In this document: positions 1 through 6,196 of the stretch, piece by piece | How positions within the stretch are numbered: the first letter of the stretch is position 1 | Layout: every line of letters starts with the position of its first letter | Assembly (NCBI GenBank): GCA_017881705.1 | Contig: JADGQP010000028.1 | Span: 1-6,555, forward strand | Reading direction: 5' to 3' | Origin: Christensenellaceae bacterium | Lineage (GTDB): Bacteria > Bacillota > Clostridia > Christensenellales > Aristaeellaceae | Length of the DNA: 6,555 nucleotides | Notes under the pieces: generated by a model | Database searches by the model: none | Told to the model about the DNA's origin: nothing | Seen by the model: only the letters and a program-made list of their open reading frames with translations | Position numbers and translations under genes: made by a program

Positions 1-862
1 CGAACCGGTACGTGTCAGTACGTTCCTGCCCGTTCGTTGCGAACGCCCATTGGAAGGTCAGCTTGCGCCTGGTTCCGTCCGCGTCGTCCGCGTTGCCCTT
101 GATATACACGCAGATATCTTTATCGTCAGCGTTTCGGTACAGGGCGACCGTCAGCCCATTTTCAAAGGTCATCTGCGCCAGCTGCGCGCGGTACGCGTCG
201 TCCATTCCGCAGGCAAGCACGGCGCGTAGCTGGGAAACCAGCCCGTCGCATTGTTCCTTCGTCAGGTGCGCTACGCGGCTCCATACGCCCTTGCCGACGT
301 TTTTAATATTGTAGTTCGCCTTTTTTTCCGTCGCGTAGGGCGCTATTCCGTCCGTCAGCGCCTGGTAGCATTGCTGCAGCTGCGTAAACGCGTCCAGGCT
401 GGAAAAGGCCTGGTCGGCTCCGGCATTAGCCGCGCTTTGCCCGTTCTGGCCGTCCTTGGCAGTAAACAGCCCCGCGGGCGAAGTTTGTGCCGAGGTCAGC
501 GTGCGCCTGGGTAAAAGCGACGTGGTGAAGGTATACGCGCCGTTTTGCTCGCTCTCCGACCAATCCGCCGCCGTTTTCCCTTCCAGCGCAATCTGCGCGT
601 CGGTTTGGCTATTCTCTCCGGAAGACTGCAGATCGGCGGAAACCGTAACATGCTTAAGGAAGCTGTTCAGCAGGTTTACCGTCGTATCGGCAAAGGGCTG
701 CAGCGTATTCACCTGAAGCGTCGCGGTAAAATGTACCTCGGGCACGTCCTGAAACCAACGGGAAAACGCCGCGTCCAGCGCGGCCGTGTCCGCCTGCGCG
801 GGCATACCGCAGCCTGCCAGCATCGCCAGGCAAAGCGTTAAAGCAACTATGCGTTTGGTCAA
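1..862 (-). CDS. Putative lipoprotein of unknown function (partial, 3' end beyond left edge)
   Basis: The frame is open from a TTG start at 860-862 to the left edge, giving 287 residues without a stop. The N-terminus is a clear lipoprotein signal: positive residues (T-K-R), a hydrophobic stretch, then the lipobox L-A-G-C at residues 15-18. Cys18 would be lipidated and the protein anchored on the outer face of the cytoplasmic membrane. The start is chosen because a perfect AGGAGG lies 7 bases upstream and because the TTG overlaps the stop of the upstream dus gene (TTGA); a later start would remove the signal peptide. The mature part begins with an Ala/Asp-rich segment and has a Ser/Thr/Gln/Ala-rich middle. 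The final third, containing T-F-E-N-G-L-T-V-A-L-Y and C-V-Y-I-K-G, looks like beta-strands of a folded domain. I do not recognise a family. It is the third gene of a leftward operon. The lipoprotein call is firm; the function is unknown. Confidence 0.78.
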   Translation of the reverse strand, partial: MTKRIVALTLCLAMLAGCGMPAQADTAALDAAFSRWFQDVPEVHFTATLQVNTLQPFADTTVNLLNSFLKHVTVSADLQSSGENSQTDAQIALEGKTAADWSESEQNGAYTFTTSLLPRRTLTSAQTSPAGLFTAKDGQNGQSAANAGADQAFSSLDAFTQLQQCYQALTDGIAPYATEKKANYNIKNVGKGVWSRVAHLTKEQCDGLVSQLRAVLACGMDDAYRAQLAQMTFENGLTVALYRNADDKDICVYIKGNADDADGTRRKLTFQWAFATNGQERTDTYRF

Positions 863-1848
863 GGCTGATCCTCCTGTTCTGCGCGGGTAAAAAGCGATTG
901 TAAAAGAGCCTTTTGCTCCGCGGCGGTCGCCGCGGTGTTAAGCGCCCTGCGAAGAGCCGCCGCGCCGCGGACGCCGGCGATATAGTGCCCGATATGGGTG
1001 CGCATTTCCGCCACGGCCAGTTTCTCACCTTTGAAAACGACCATATGGTCAATGTGCGAAAGCGCCGTGTTCAGGCGTTCTTCGGATGATATCCCTTCCA
1101 CGGGTTCGCCGCAAAACAGCTGGTGCGCCCGCCTGAAGATCCACGGATTCCCCATGGCGCCGCGGCCGATCAGCAGCCCTGCGCAGCCCGTTTCCTTAGC
1201 GGCGCGCACCGCCCCTTCGGGCGTGGATACGTCGCCGTTGGCAACCACGGGAATGTCTACCTGGCGCGCGATTTGACCGATCGCCGCGTAATCCGCCGCG
1301 CCGCCGTACATCTGCGCTCTGGTACGCCCATGGATGCAAATCCACTGAAACTTTAACGCCTGCGCTGCCTTTGCCAGAAACAACGCGTTCATGTTGTCCA
1401 CATCGTAGCCCAGTCGTGTTTTCACCGTCACCGGCAGGTAACTGTGTGTCTTTACCGCTTCCATAATCTTCACAGCCAGCTCGGGTGTGCGAAGCAGCGC
1501 GCTTCCCTCCCCCGCGGCGGTCACCTTGCGTACGGGACAGCCCATGTTGATATCAATCGAGGTAAAGCGCTTCAGCTCACAGGCTCTTGCGGCGGCTTCG
1601 GCCATAACGATGGGATCCTTGCCGAACAGCTGCACGGCGGTGTTATATTCCAGCGGGTCGGTGGCAAGCAACATCTGGTAAGCGGGGTTATCGGGCTTCG
1701 CGCACATCCAGCCGACGGCGCTGACCATTTCGGTGCAGGCGTAATCCGCCCCCATACGGTAGCACAGAGTACGCATCGGCAGGTCGCTCAAGCCGGCCAT
1801 CGGCGCGAGGCCGATCCATGGTAACGCAGGGTTCTGGGCTTCGCTCAT
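859..1848 (-). CDS. dus: tRNA-dihydrouridine synthase, DusB-like
   Basis: This 329-residue protein is a FMN-dependent enzyme that reduces uridine to dihydrouridine in the D-loop of tRNAs, using NAD(P)H, in the cytosol. Visible TIM-barrel landmarks in order: the FMN-site start A-P-M-A-G at residues 15-19, Q-L-F-G at 73-76, D-I-N-M-G-C-P at 99-105 with the catalytic Cys104, V-K-T-R at 142-145 (FMN-contacting Lys143), H-G-R-T-R at 173-177, N-G-D at 204-206, and I-G-R-G-A-M-G-N-P-W at 227-236 (phosphate binding). The C-terminal helical domain carries the M-R-T-H-x-G-x-Y pattern near 282-289. Length and motif order fit the DusB/YhdG type; the exact subfamily is not certain. The ATG overlaps the stop of the GH127-like gene (ATGA) and has no strong ribosome site, so translation is probably coupled. 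No key residue is missing. Confidence 0.96.
   Translation of the reverse strand: MSEAQNPALPWIGLAPMAGLSDLPMRTLCYRMGADYACTEMVSAVGWMCAKPDNPAYQMLLATDPLEYNTAVQLFGKDPIVMAEAAARACELKRFTSIDINMGCPVRKVTAAGEGSALLRTPELAVKIMEAVKTHSYLPVTVKTRLGYDVDNMNALFLAKAAQALKFQWICIHGRTRAQMYGGAADYAAIGQIARQVDIPVVANGDVSTPEGAVRAAKETGCAGLLIGRGAMGNPWIFRRAHQLFCGEPVEGISSEERLNTALSHIDHMVVFKGEKLAVAEMRTHIGHYIAGVRGAAALRRALNTAATAAEQKALLQSLFTRAEQEDQP
870..875 (-). promoter_or_regulatory. Ribosome binding site deciding the TTG start of the lipoprotein
   Basis: On the minus strand the hexamer AGGAGG sits 7 bases before the TTG at 862-860, inside the last codons of the dus gene. No ATG near this point gives the lipoprotein signal peptide, so this site supports the TTG start and independent ribosome recruitment in addition to coupling. 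Confidence 0.75.
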
Positions 1849-3506
1849 ATGCGGTGGGACGCCAGCGGAAACGCGGCGATTCGCCCCAGCGTATCAGCGT
1901 AGGGAAGGAGCGTAAGCTCATAGGCCTCCCCCATGTCGCATCCCTGTGGCGGAGGGAGGATCACGCCGTTTCGCGCATGCCAGCGCTCCACGGCGCATGC
2001 TTCCACACGTGCACGCGGACGCCCGCCATCCCATTCCAGGGACAGTGCCGCGTCACCGTCCAGCGCGTACTGCCAGGCGGCGTTCTCGTCCGGCAGGGGC
2101 AGTGCCATCAGCATCGCGCCGCAATGGACGCTTACGCTGCCGCGGTATCCGTTTTCCAAAAACGGACGGCAGTTGAGCGTAAGGGTCACGGTGTCACCCG
2201 TTTTATAAAGCCTGCGAATCACGTGCAGCTTGCCGCACTCCGCCGGTTGTGGCCGCTCCTGGTTTACGGCGACGGTCGCGCCCTGCGCGTATCCGGGAAC
2301 ATGCAGGCATAAGGCAAACTCCGCCGGCTGTTTTGCCTCGATCGAAATGGTCACAGTCACGTTGCCGCTGGTTTTAGCGGCCAGGCGCACGGGCGTGCCA
2401 TCCAGGCGCGTAAGGCAGCAGCCGTCGTAGGGCAGCAGCATCGCCAGTTCATCGTCGCCCTTGAGCATCCAAACAGAGCGGCGCACGGCGTAAAGCGCGC
2501 GCAGCAGCGCCGTGCTCTGAGCGGGTTCGGCCTTTTCGTCCAGGCAGGTATCATCCTGCGCAAAACGGTTGACAGCCTGCCCCGCGCACAAGCCATCCGG
2601 GTGAAACAGCCCGGCCAGCGCGTTTTCGGTGATGCGCTGCATTCTTTCGGCATAAGCGACATCCCCGCTGGCGGCCAGCAGGTCGTGAAGCGCTTCCAGC
2701 TGCGCGCACACGGCGGGCAGGTCCGCGCTGCGGGCGGGGTCGCGGCCCGCCAGAAATGGATCGGCCGAAAATGCGCCATGCGGCATGCCGTGATAGCGCT
2801 GCAGGGCCGAAACACCGGCTTTGGAGGCGCTGGCGTCCCGCGCCGAACCGCTGAACAGGGCCAGCTGCGCGCAAATGGACAGCGCGTCGGCTGTAAGCGA
2901 ACCTGTGCCCAACATTTTCATACGGCGGAAGTACTGCGACGCCTCGTCTGCGGCGTCATCCGCCACAGGCTCGGGCACGAACGGTTTAAGAAACGGAAAG
3001 GAATGGAACATGCCGGACACGTCCGGCAGCTGCACACGCAGGCGTTCCATCAGCGTCAGTAAAAAGCGCTGCCCCGTCCGCCGGTAGAGCTCCGAAGCTA
3101 CGCGCAGCGCATCCGCGCCAACGGGCAGCAGATCGTATTCACCCACAGCAGGCAGCCGATCGGAAAAATTGCGCATGGCTGCCAGCACATCCAGCATCGC
3201 GGATTTGTCCCTGTTCGTAACGGCGATGAGCATGGCAGCGCGCACCGCGTCCATAAACAGCCTCGATTTTTTAGGCAGATAGGCTGCCGCCGCCGCCAGG
3301 TTAGGCATGGGCGGCAATTCGCTGTAATCGCCAAGTTTTGTGGCCAGCACCGCGTCCAGCTGCGTAAGCGAGGCCAGGTCCACCGTATCAAGCGCACGTC
3401 GTATCAGCGCTTCCAGCGTCCCTTCCGTATGCACGGCGTGATCCGGCAGGGCGACGAAAGCGGGATCCACCAGCGGGACGCGGCAAAAGGATTCAAAAGC
3501 GGGCAT
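1845..3506 (-). CDS. GH127/DUF1680-like protein, probably without glycosidase activity
   Basis: The 553-residue protein resembles family GH127 (DUF1680, beta-L-arabinofuranosidase type). An N-terminal (alpha/alpha)6-barrel-like helical region covers roughly residues 25-360. It includes a segment at 239-305 that aligns with the family's conserved core (H-G-x-x-x-G-x-F-S-x-D, L-A-G-x-x-P, L-x-x-x-x-G-D-x-A-Y-A-E-R, N-A-L-x-x-x-F-x-P-D). A beta-sandwich follows at about 380-550, with L-x-V-P-G-Y-A-x-G-A-T-V-x-V-N, G-D-T-V-x-L-x-L and the terminal T-L-L-P-Y-x-D-T-x-R-I-x-x-F-P. In active relatives a Glu-x-Cys and a Cys-Cys pair hold zinc and supply the nucleophile. Here the Glu-x-Cys position reads D262-L-P264, the S-G-D-E-H glutamate is Pro250, and the Cys-Cys region reads D-D-T-C-L-D-E. 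No signal peptide is seen, so it is probably cytosolic. It is slightly shorter than typical members (about 600-650). The ATG at 3506 has an AAGGA site 9 bases upstream. It is the first gene of a leftward operon with dus. Family membership is likely; its role is unknown. Confidence 0.8.
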   Translation of the reverse strand: MPAFESFCRVPLVDPAFVALPDHAVHTEGTLEALIRRALDTVDLASLTQLDAVLATKLGDYSELPPMPNLAAAAAYLPKKSRLFMDAVRAAMLIAVTNRDKSAMLDVLAAMRNFSDRLPAVGEYDLLPVGADALRVASELYRRTGQRFLLTLMERLRVQLPDVSGMFHSFPFLKPFVPEPVADDAADEASQYFRRMKMLGTGSLTADALSICAQLALFSGSARDASASKAGVSALQRYHGMPHGAFSADPFLAGRDPARSADLPAVCAQLEALHDLLAASGDVAYAERMQRITENALAGLFHPDGLCAGQAVNRFAQDDTCLDEKAEPAQSTALLRALYAVRRSVWMLKGDDELAMLLPYDGCCLTRLDGTPVRLAAKTSGNVTVTISIEAKQPAEFALCLHVPGYAQGATVAVNQERPQPAECGKLHVIRRLYKTGDTVTLTLNCRPFLENGYRGSVSVHCGAMLMALPLPDENAAWQYALDGDAALSLEWDGGRPRARVEACAVERWHARNGVILPPPQGCDMGEAYELTLLPYADTLGRIAAFPLASHRI

Positions 3507-3562
3507 CGGCTACCATCCTTCACGCTGCTTGACACAGCCGAGATTATTGGCAATTCTACATA

Positions 3563-3590
3563 ATTATAACTTGTTTTTTGGGCGCGTCAA
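3563..3590 (-). promoter_or_regulatory. Sigma-A-type promoter for the leftward operon
   Basis: On the minus strand, TTGACG (3590-3585) and a perfect TATAAT (3568-3563) are separated by 16 bases containing a run of six A. Transcription would start near 3556, leaving a leader of about 50 bases before the GH127-like ATG at 3506. It is the best promoter match in the window and is correctly placed for the GH127-like, dus and lipoprotein genes. Confidence 0.78.
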
Positions 3591-3608
3591 CCCTGGAGCC
3601 GCCGATGT

Positions 3609-3620
3609 TTCAATCTTGAA
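3609..3620. repeat. Short inverted repeat between divergent promoters
   Basis: TTCAA-TC-TTGAA is a perfect 5-base inverted repeat with a 2-base centre. It lies in the 46-base gap between the -35 boxes of the leftward (3585-3590) and rightward (3637-3642) promoters, where a regulator could affect both. It is short enough to be chance, and no regulator gene is visible in the window. Confidence 0.25.
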
Positions 3621-3636
3621 GCTCACCCCGCACATA

Positions 3637-3665
3637 TCGACAAGCCGCAAACGACCGTGTATAAT
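3637..3665 (+). promoter_or_regulatory. Sigma-A-type promoter for the three-small-gene operon
   Basis: TCGACA (3637-3642, one mismatch to consensus) and a perfect TATAAT (3660-3665) are separated by exactly 17 bases. Transcription would start near 3672, about 28 bases before the ATG at 3700. The promoter is divergent from the leftward one and followed by an AAGGGGG ribosome site at 3686-3692. Confidence 0.72.
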
Positions 3666-3699
3666 GGGCGCATCGGTTGATTAAGAAGGGGGACTGTCC

Positions 3700-3996
3700 A
3701 TGGTTCGCCATATTGTGATGTTCTGGCTTAAAGATAAAGATCCTGCGCTGATTGAGGAAACCCTAAGCCTGATTAACGGCATGAAAGGCCGTATTCCGGG
3801 CATGCTTACACTGGACGCGGGCGCGGATTTCGCCGCCGCCTCCAGAAGCTGCGACCTGTGCCTGTGCGAAACTTTTGTATCCCGCGAAGCGTTGGAAGCC
3901 TATCGCACACATCCCGTGCATCTGCCGGTGCAGGCGCATATGCACGCCGTTATGGACCATTCCTGCAGCGCCGATTACGAGGTACCCCAGGCGTGA
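3700..3996 (+). CDS. Dabb (stress-responsive A/B barrel) domain protein
   Basis: The 98-residue protein is a single Dabb domain (dimeric alpha+beta barrel, ferredoxin-like fold). Family features seen: the opening M-V-R-H-I-V-M-F-W-L-K strand, a helix at about 15-30, the G-M-L-T-L-D-A-G strand, the D-L-C-L-C-E-T-F strand near 52-59 with family-typical strand spacing, and the Y-R-T-H-P-V-H motif at 68-74 followed by a C-terminal strand ending in D-Y-E. It fills the usual family length of about 95-105 residues. Bacterial members are mostly of unknown function; a few relatives are small cyclases or oxygenases, so an enzymatic or ligand-binding role is possible but unproven. The ATG has AAGGGGG 7 bases upstream. 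It is the first gene of a rightward set of three small genes, and its TGA overlaps a possible GTG start of the next gene. Confidence 0.88.
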   Translation: MVRHIVMFWLKDKDPALIEETLSLINGMKGRIPGMLTLDAGADFAAASRSCDLCLCETFVSREALEAYRTHPVHLPVQAHMHAVMDHSCSADYEVPQA

Positions 3997-4025
3997 GTAA
4001 GGTAAAAGGGAAAGGCGGCGGCCGC

Positions 4026-4301
4026 ATGTGGGTGCGGCTGATTCGCGCTCACCGTGCGATACGGGATATCACCATACCCTGCGAGGCAGAAAAACCGCTT
4101 GCGGCGCTGCGCGAGGCGACGCACGAGCTGGATTTGTCCATGCCTGTGTGGCTGCCGCGGCACCAAACCGATTGGGTGAAATTTAGACTTACGCACTTTA
4201 CGCAGGAGCATTTTTTGGAAAAGATTGATTTCGACCGCATGGAGATTGCCTATATCGCGCCCGAAGAGGAGCGCAAACCTCCGAAATTTACCGAAGAATA
4301 G
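4026..4301 (+). CDS. Small conserved-looking protein of unknown function
   Basis: A 91-residue acidic-tailed protein starting M-W-V-R-L-I. The body shows alternating strand-like and helix-like segments: residues 2-6 and 11-18 as a possible beta hairpin, 22-35 as an amphipathic helix (A-L-R-E-A-T-H-E-L), then a Trp/Phe-rich part (V-W-L-P, D-W-V-K-F) and I-D-F-D-R-M-E-I near 67-74. The last 12 residues are charged and probably disordered. I do not recognise a named family, though the layout resembles small clostridial hypothetical proteins. The start is uncertain: a GTG at 3993 overlaps the Dabb stop (GTGA) and would add 11 Lys/Gly-rich residues. I prefer the ATG at 4026 because that extension looks like purine-rich leader sequence rather than protein. 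The next gene begins 13 bases downstream, so the gene sits inside a compact operon. Confidence 0.75.
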   Translation: MWVRLIRAHRAIRDITIPCEAEKPLAALREATHELDLSMPVWLPRHQTDWVKFRLTHFTQEHFLEKIDFDRMEIAYIAPEEERKPPKFTEE

Positions 4302-4314
4302 GGAGAACCGCCTA

Positions 4315-4710
4315 ATGCAGCGCAGGGAGAAATTATTTCAGGCTTACTGCGACGTGTGGCTTACACGCGACGGTTCGCGGTTGGGCGAGTTTTTTACGGA
4401 CGACGCGCTCTATGTGGAGAGCGACGGCTCGCGTTACGAGGGCCTTGGACAGATACGCGCCTGGTTCGCCGCCTGGCTGCCTCACGGCGAAGTTCTTGCC
4501 TGGCAGGTGCGGCGCTATCTCCATCAATGCGATGCATCCGCCGCGGAATGGACTTTTCGCTGCCGGTACGACGGTGTGGAAAGCGAATTTGACGGCGTGA
4601 CACTGATGACTTTCAGCTCGGACGGAAAAATATCCTGCCTGCGCGAGTTCGCGGCGAAGGCATGTTGGGAGAAGACAGCAGAACCATTTACAAATGTTGA
4701 AAAAAAGTAA
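4315..4710 (+). CDS. NTF2-like / SnoaL-like domain protein
   Basis: The 131-residue protein has the cone-shaped alpha+beta fold pattern of the NTF2-like superfamily (SnoaL-like branch). An N-terminal helix (residues 2-16) leads to L-G-E-F-F-T-D-D-A-L-Y (23-33), the short G-L-G-Q-I-R-A-W-F-A-A-W helix (43-54), then long strands around A-E-W-T-F-R-C-R-Y-D-G (77-87), F-D-G-V-T-L-M-T-F (92-100) and the typical ending D-G-K-I-S-C-L-R-E-F (103-112). Such proteins bind small ligands or act as isomerases, cyclases or dehydratases; the substrate cannot be read from the sequence. The ATG at 4315 has GGGAG 9 bases upstream. It is the last gene of the operon, followed by an intrinsic terminator. No signal peptide is seen, so it is probably cytosolic. 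Confidence 0.85.
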   Translation: MQRREKLFQAYCDVWLTRDGSRLGEFFTDDALYVESDGSRYEGLGQIRAWFAAWLPHGEVLAWQVRRYLHQCDASAAEWTFRCRYDGVESEFDGVTLMTFSSDGKISCLREFAAKACWEKTAEPFTNVEKK

Positions 4711-4739
4711 GGTTTTCGTCGTACTATCTTCACAAACAA

Positions 4740-4772
4740 ACGCTCGAACCTTTCGGCTCGGTCGTTTTTTTT
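4740..4772 (+). terminator. Intrinsic terminator after the small-gene operon
   Basis: An 11-pair imperfect stem (arms 4740-4750 and 4755-4765, with one G-T pair and two mismatches) around a TTTC loop is followed by eight T residues at 4765-4772. It lies 30 bases beyond the stop of the NTF2-like gene and separates that operon from aroA-aroC. Confidence 0.72.
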
Positions 4773-4783
4773 GGCTGCGGTTA

Positions 4784-4792
4784 TGGTATACT
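4784..4792 (+). promoter_or_regulatory. Probable extended -10 promoter for aroA-aroC
   Basis: TGGTATACT fits the extended -10 pattern TGnTATAAT with one mismatch in the hexamer. No good -35 box exists; at a 17-base spacing it would fall on the terminator's T-tract. Transcription would start near 4799, giving a leader of about 60 bases, too short for a T-box or a typical riboswitch. Confidence 0.5.
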
Positions 4793-4845
4793 GTGATGGC
4801 ATAAGGATTTCTCTTCAGTGTTATGAAATGATACCTAAAATCGAC

Positions 4846-4851
4846 AGGAGG
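4846..4851 (+). promoter_or_regulatory. Strong ribosome binding site of aroA
   Basis: AGGAGG stands 7 bases before the ATG at 4859 and fixes this start over any later in-frame ATG. A trivial ATG-AAA-TGA at 4823-4831 lies in the leader without a ribosome site of its own. Confidence 0.8.
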
Positions 4852-4858
4852 TTTTGCT

Positions 4859-6196
4859 ATGGCAACCGGCACTTTCCACTCGGCGCGATTGCGCGGCGTT
4901 GCCCAAGTGCCCCCTGCGAAAAGCGAAGCGCACCGCGCGCTGCTGCTAGCCGCGTTGGGAGAAATGCCCTGTCGCCTCCACGGTTTTTCCTTTCCGCTGT
5001 GCGATGATACCCAGGCCATGGTCAACGGCGTAACCGCCCTGGGCGCGACCGTCACGCGGGATGGCGGTACGCTGGCCGTATCCCCCGCGCCGCTTTCGAA
5101 GGTAACCGCCGCGCCGGTAAACTGTGAAGTGTACGCGTGCGCAGCCGCGCTTCGCATGTTGATCCCCGCCTTTTTACTGCGCGGGCAGCCTGTGCGTTTC
5201 GCCATGGAGGACGCGCTTTTTGCCCGCCCGCTTTCGGCTTTCGACCCGCTGTTTGTTCAGCTGGGTGCGAAACTGTTGCGCGTTCCCTCGAGTAACGGGC
5301 AGCGCGCCGCGGTAGAGGTGTTCGGCTCGATGCTGGCCGGCGATTATGAAATCGACGGCTCGCTTTCCAGCCAGTTTGCCTCCGGGTTGCTGATCGCCCT
5401 TGCACATGCGCGCAACGCGAACGGCGAACCCGCGCCCGCCGCACTTACGGTAAAGCCGCCCATCGTAAGCCGACCCTATCTGGATATGACGCTTGCGCAA
5501 ATGAAGCGCTTTGGTATGAATTTTCAAGAACATGGCGGAGGGTTGTTTACGCTTACGCCAGCACAGGCGCAAGGCCCGTCTGACGCGGACGTGGCGCCGG
5601 ACTGGTCGCAGGCGGCGGTGCTGTTATGCGCCAATGCTCTAGGCAGCGGCGTGATTCTGCACGGTATGCGCGCGCCCAAAACAGGCGAACTCTCCCTGCA
5701 GGGCGACAGCCGCATCGTTTCGTTGCTGAGGGAAATGGGGCTGCGCGTGCGTTACCTGCCGGACGGGCTGATGCTTTGCTGTCCTTCTCGCGCGGAGCTT
5801 TTACCGCTTGCGGTGGATTGTTCGGATATTCCGGATCTCGCCCCCATCCTGTCGCTGACGCTCACGCAGGCGGTAGGCGTTTCCACGCTTACGGGCGTGA
5901 ACCGCTTGCGCGTGAAGGAATGCGACCGGCTCGCCGCCACACAGGAACTGCTTACGCGTCTGGGCGTACGCGCGGAGATCAGCGAGGATGACGATACGCT
6001 TACCATCTGGGGGCCGTCGAAGCTGAAAGGCGGATTCACTGCCGATGCGCGGGGCGACCATCGCATGGTGATGCTGCTGGCAGTCGCTGCGCTACTATGC
6101 GAGGAACCCATCACCGTAAACGGCGTGGACTCCATCAGCAAATCCTGGCCCGGGTTTTTACAGACCTATGGCGAACTGGGAGGGCAAATTACATGA
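4859..6196 (+). CDS. aroA: 3-phosphoshikimate 1-carboxyvinyltransferase (EPSP synthase)
   Basis: The 445-residue enzyme transfers the enolpyruvyl group of phosphoenolpyruvate to shikimate-3-phosphate, the sixth step of the shikimate pathway, in the cytosol. Two-domain landmarks: A-K-S-x-x-H-R (residues 20-26, with Lys21, Ser22 and Arg26), A-R-P-L (122-125, PEP-binding Arg123), S-S-Q-F (170-173), S-R-P-Y (204-207), D-W-S-Q-A (248-252), S-D-I-P-D (322-326, catalytic Asp), V-K-E-C-D-R (352-357), G-D-H-R (399-402) and S-K-S-W-P (427-431, Lys428). Length is normal (about 425-450). The odd feature is the loop that normally reads G-[ED]-S-G-[ST]-T-x-R-F: here residues 89-100 are C-E-V-Y-A-C-A-A-A-L-R-M, so the near-invariant Gly (E. 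coli Gly96) is Ala and the following Thr/Ser is also Ala. Reading the other two frames does not restore the motif, so a frameshift is unlikely. The stop overlaps the aroC start (ATGA). Confidence 0.95.
   Translation: MATGTFHSARLRGVAQVPPAKSEAHRALLLAALGEMPCRLHGFSFPLCDDTQAMVNGVTALGATVTRDGGTLAVSPAPLSKVTAAPVNCEVYACAAALRMLIPAFLLRGQPVRFAMEDALFARPLSAFDPLFVQLGAKLLRVPSSNGQRAAVEVFGSMLAGDYEIDGSLSSQFASGLLIALAHARNANGEPAPAALTVKPPIVSRPYLDMTLAQMKRFGMNFQEHGGGLFTLTPAQAQGPSDADVAPDWSQAAVLLCANALGSGVILHGMRAPKTGELSLQGDSRIVSLLREMGLRVRYLPDGLMLCCPSRAELLPLAVDCSDIPDLAPILSLTLTQAVGVSTLTGVNRLRVKECDRLAATQELLTRLGVRAEISEDDDTLTIWGPSKLKGGFTADARGDHRMVMLLAVAALLCEEPITVNGVDSISKSWPGFLQTYGELGGQIT

Noticed and set aside
654..1052. Minus-strand open frame of 132 codons across the dus/lipoprotein junction
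   Set aside because: It runs out of frame over the end of dus and the start of the lipoprotein; the two real frames have family motifs and a signal peptide respectively.
1818..2312. Plus-strand open frame of 164 codons
   Set aside because: It lies antisense across the GH127-like/dus junction, has no ribosome site and no recognisable domain.
2601..3062. Plus-strand open frame of 153 codons
   Set aside because: It is fully antisense to the conserved GH127-like core, and its composition reflects only that gene's codon bias.
3529..3570. Plus-strand TTGACA at 3529-3534 as part of a forward promoter
   Set aside because: No -10-like hexamer lies at 16-18 bases; the nearest AT-rich candidates are 22 or more bases away and belong to the minus-strand TATAAT.
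4799..4858. T-box or riboswitch controlling aroA
   Set aside because: The leader is only about 60 bases and lacks a T-box sequence or a leader terminator; the only terminator found lies upstream of the promoter.
5100..5165. Frameshift as the cause of the odd AroA loop
   Set aside because: Neither alternative frame yields a G-x-S-G-T-like sequence, and the flanking protein (V-N-C before, L-R-M-L-I-P after) stays in register with the family.
4333..5205. Long open frame on the minus strand (290 codons) across the NTF2-like gene, the terminator and the start of aroA
   Set aside because: It is antisense to two well-supported genes and crosses a terminator and a promoter; the predicted protein is low-complexity, rich in Arg and Ala, with no recognisable domain. 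Such frames are common in GC-rich DNA.
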